From positions 22,241,948 to 22,305,947 of the forward strand of contig NC_089320.1 of the NCBI RefSeq assembly GCF_036669915.1: a stretch of DNA of 64,000 nt. The letters run 5' to 3'. Under the pieces are notes generated by a model, which had not been told where the DNA came from, did not search any database, and saw only the letters and a list, made by a program, of their open reading frames with translations. Position numbers and translations under genes: made by a program. Source of the DNA: Pocillopora verrucosa (lineage: Eukaryota > Cnidaria > Anthozoa > Scleractinia > Pocilloporidae). This document shows, piece by piece, positions 60,341 through 64,000 of the stretch. Positions within the stretch are counted from its first letter, which is position 1. Each line of letters opens with the position of its first letter.

Positions 60341-63300
60341 TTAGTGATTCACGTTACACAACATTTCTCCAGAGATAGGCCCACGGCAAGTAGGGCAGCG
60401 GGAGTCACCTTTCCTTTTATGCTCAGCCACACATGTCCTACAGTACAGCAAATGAGTGCAGGGCATAATGATACAGTCGCGTGGGTTTTCAAAACAAATC
60501 TGGCACAGTCTCCCTCCTTTGGCTTCTTCCAGCTCCTTTTCTAATTCTCGTATTCTTTCGGAGCTTTTCGATTTGCTCTCTTCTGCATCTTTTACCCTCT
60601 GTTCGAACTCTTTTCGCAGTTTTTCAGAGTCGAGCTCACGTTGACCATCAAAGTACTGGCGAAGTTCCAAAATAGCCGCTTCATGTTTTTCGTCTAACTC
60701 AGCCTGTCCTACTCTCAATGTGTTCAGTTCGTCTTTGAGAGCCAGGTTCTCGTCCTTCAACTCAGCCGCGCATTCACGCAGTGCTAGGAGCTGGGATCTA
60801 ATGGGACTCATCTGCGTAAGCTTTACAGCAGTTTCTTTGTCAATTTTAGAGCAAGGCAGCTGACCTGGAAAAGGTTTCAAAAAAGCGATAAAGGTTTCAA
60901 CTTTCAACTGTTTTTTACTTAGTTCAATGATCAGTATATATTGTAAATTATCGAGTATCGGGTGCAAGACGCACGTCACGGCCATACCATATACACAAGC
61001 AGTGTCCACAACTTTCAACTTCTCTCCTTATCAGAGCACATTTTCTTTCCCATTAAATACCACAGCCAAAGTTAGCATTACTTTCTCACTCGTTATGAGT
61101 TCGCCGTTCAGTCTTTCAAAAGATTCACCATAAAATGACGCATTTCACTTTTTCATCAGGCCATCTAGTTAAAACTAACCTTGACCTTGTTTATACTCGC
61201 GGTACTCTGTGACACCATGTGGCCAGGTGAAGAGAACACAGCCGTCCAACGACCCGTCCTTCCAATTCCCTTCTTGAATGGTTCCATCCGGACACTTCAG
61301 GGTCCCATATCCAGTCATTTCATCATACTGCCACTGACCCTCGTATACGACCCCGGACACAAACGTCATTTTCCCCTTGCCATGCCTGAAAATAAAATAA
61401 GTAGTTTGGGCTAAAGTCTTTTCTTTCCAATTCGAGAAAAGATCGACAATTAACGTGAGGGGCTGAAGCAAATTCTGAGTTAAGTCGGATGAGAGTATAT
61501 TAAAAGGAAGGGAAAGAGAAATAGAGGAAGCAAAAATAACTATAAATGCATTTTTCTGATCGTTCAAAACCCGTCTGGAAGGGCCACAGTTAACTCTCTC
61601 AAAGATAGATAACTTCTTAATGGACAAACGAGTCCCCCATAGATCATCATAGACAGGACTTAGCTTTCCAAAGACAGTGGAGATTTATTCTGATTAAAAC
61701 TTTAGATCGGCTGGGATGGACTCTCAGTTTATCAGGGGAGGTGTTCCTTTCGAAGGAGTTAACTTAGTCTGCACTTTGCTCTTACCCTTCAAAATTTTTT
61801 GTCTATAAAATCTACTAATTTCACTACGGAAAGAAAATGGTGTCTACGAGTGCACCGTCAAAATTATGTTCAACGTACCTCATGTTGTTTTTCCATCCTC
61901 CACTGTAGAATCCATTTTCGATAGTGCCTGGGCTGCTACCCACTAACGGCACTGATAGAATAAGTCCTTCGCCTTTGCCATGTCGCTTGCCTGCAGTGCA
62001 AGAAATACGTTCAAAGGACATCATCTAATCGCTTCACTGATAATTTAGCACATTTTATGAAGACTCCTGGACAGAAGTGAAAAAAGCTTCTAAAAGGATA
62101 CGGAGAAGAATCATGGCGATGTGTAAGAGGTACATTGAACGCGAGGGAAGTGGAGAGGATGAGTAGGGTACAAGAAAGGAACGAGTACTAGAGGTCCTAA
62201 TCTCCTTGGCAATCTAATCTAATGCAGAACCATCTGCGTTCATCATCTCAATCCTTACACAGCCTCCTTTTCTTTATTACTCCTTTGCATTTACTTAAGA
62301 GGGTTGTCCCTCTTTTTTTTTCTTTATTTATCCTTTGCATTTACTCAAGAGGGTTGTCATTTTCGTTTAATTTCAATTAGTTATCTTTCCATGTCAACAT
62401 TTAGTTATTTCCCTCACGGTAATTTCCATACCGCAAAAAAAAAAAGGAGTCAAAATATCCCGCCAATGCAGATTACCTCTGCACCAGTCTCCTTTGTATA
62501 AAAGCTTCCCTGTCACGGTTTTTAGGGTTCCAAATCCATGAGGAAGTTCCCGCTGACCACTCGTCCCAACTTTGACGGTTCGAGAGCTTAAGGGCCGCTC
62601 ATCCTGACATACATGATGTAGGACATCGTCGCTAGTTATTGCCTTAACTTCTTGGTTGGTGTAAGGGTTTCTTGCATAGTAACACGGCATTTTGGTTTTA
62701 AAAGCGATCTCTTCGAGGTCGGAACGAACTGTCAGTATGTTAACTTGACGGGATTCTGTAAAATAACAAGGACACGAAAGCAAATTGTTGAGAATGTACA
62801 TTGTTTAAAATTTTTTCATGTAGTGTTAAGTACTTCTTCACCTTGACCCTCTCTTAAAGATGCGCCATCGTTAGGCGGGTCAGCGAATTCGTCAGTTATC
62901 ATCGAGTTCACGGCGACCATTCTTTGAAAAAGTCCTCTTTGAATTTCTGCAGAGCGCATTAAGGCCTCTAAGGGGCTTTTGAGCTCACACAGGAGAGTTC
63001 CTAGATCACAATCCTGATTCTTTCCGGCGCTTTTCTCATCACTCGCCTTGGGCCCCGGGAGAACATCATTTTCATCTTTAGGTTCGGCAGCTCGCTTTTC
63101 TAGTTTCAGCAACACAAGTCTGTAGAGAGAATTCTGGATTTGCATGCATTTGATAATGCTCTCAAGGAGGGAATCCATAAGTTCCTTCCCTTCTAAAACA
63201 GTCACGGTTGGCGCTAACTCTACCTCGTCAGCTGGGGGGAGAAAAACTTTGCTAGGATCTGCAGAAGTTTGCGCCGTAAAATTTATTATCGGAGAAAAGG

Positions 63301-64000
63301 AAAACTTGTGTGATGGTTGCGCTTGAGTGCGAACTGTGCCAGGACCTGTGGCCTCTGAAAAGAAAGTTAAAAACAGTTGAGTATTTGCCGCACTGAATTT
63401 AAATAATTAAGAAATTTCCCTGTTGTAAGGATACCTTCTCTCGTGAGCTCCCTCTACAAGTTTCCCCACTTACTGCACCCTCGCTTTTTCTGTCTGGCAG
63501 GATAGACATATCAATAAGAATAAGAGGGGAACGGGGGACTTTCCTTTTTTTTCGTGTTACGTCAACTGACTGAAAGGTGAAACGGTCTCGTTAATCATGT
63601 TAAGTGGAATTGCAGAGATCAAAATCTGATCCTGCCTGTTATTTCATCAGTTGTTGTCGGTTAAAGCTTTTAATTTGTAGCGAGATAAGGAATGTTAGGT
63701 TATCAGCTTGTTTTTAAACGTGTTTTTTTTCCTTCCCTTACCAGCCACTCCAGATACGATCACATCATCAAAGCCAGAATGACTATAGATTTTTCTGTCA
63801 AGCGTTTTCTGCCTATCAAGATATTCTTTTCAATTGTTTCATTTACACTAAAAAGTAAAACGTAAGGTGCTAGAAGAAAATTTAAGCTACACTCAATTAA
63901 GCAGGCCAGGCATAAAGGTGACGGTGTGGGGTTTCTTACTTTGGCTTGCAAAAACCCCCGCACTGGATGATTTAGACCAAATATTTGCTGTCTTCTGTTT
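60341..64000 (-). CDS. RING paralog C: helical domain, MORN repeats, coiled coil, RING finger (5' end outside window)
   Basis: Exons read with confidence: 63354-62842, 62755-62477, 61990-61879, 61385-61180, 60864-60341. A further exon ends at 63742 with a clean GT donor but its acceptor is unresolved. One more likely ends near 63941 (GVFASQ before a gtaag). The order and sizes match paralog A: the 112-nt and 206-nt MORN exons are identical in length. Visible are [73 protein letters not shown] and a long coiled coil (ECAAELKDENLALKDELNTL). The RING is C3HC4 (CQIC, MPCTH, YCRTC, CPTC) with tail GEMLCNVNH. The N-terminal part, including any GLEBS motif, lies beyond position 64000. Role is inferred as for A and B. 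Confidence 0.85.

Overview
The window is a eukaryotic nuclear segment with short exons, GT-AG introns and many small transposon relics. EED, MPC1, CMSS1 and a peptide transporter, together with abundant Penelope-like (PLE) repeats and a SINE that looks like the deeply conserved eumetazoan type, point to an invertebrate animal. An anthozoan cnidarian (coral or sea anemone) is the best guess, not a proof. All exon boundaries were read by eye from splice motifs, reading phase and family similarity. Every complete multi-exon model below sums to an intact open frame.

Left part, 1-15 kb: two head-to-tail GLD2/TENT2-like non-canonical poly(A) polymerase paralogs (minus strand, three exons each). They are followed divergently by EED, the WD40 subunit of Polycomb repressive complex 2 (plus strand, 16 exons). 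15.6-16.2 kb: an intronless orphan gene. 16.9-21.2 kb: CMSS1 (minus, 9 exons). 23.5-29.3 kb: an SLC15-type proton/oligopeptide transporter (minus, 7 exons), sharing a start-to-start gap of about 250 bp with MPC1 (plus, 6 exons, 29.5-32.8 kb), which contains 4-nt and 16-nt microexons.

Right part, 35.5-64 kb: three tandem minus-strand paralogs of an unusual family, called A, B and C here. A and B start with a short N-terminal segment and a NUP98-like GLEBS motif (the Rae1/Gle2-binding element). All three have a conserved unnamed helical domain, MORN repeats, a coiled coil and a C-terminal C3HC4 RING finger. Paralog B also carries nine heptads like the RNA polymerase II C-terminal domain directly behind the GLEBS motif, and two exons for SH3/Tudor-like folds. 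Paralog C runs off the window end. A Rae1-recruiting ubiquitin ligase is a reasonable hypothesis, and the most interesting content here.

Mobile DNA: a PLE tail with a damaged GIY-YIG domain and four further fold-back copies of its terminal repeat, several with a hammerhead-ribozyme-like core; a tRNA-headed SINE and a second copy; piggyBac-like TTAA MITEs; a pogo/Tigger-like MITE; other inverted-repeat MITEs; two non-LTR retrotransposon 3' fragments; and a decayed cysteine-rich ORF with a 21-bp minisatellite.
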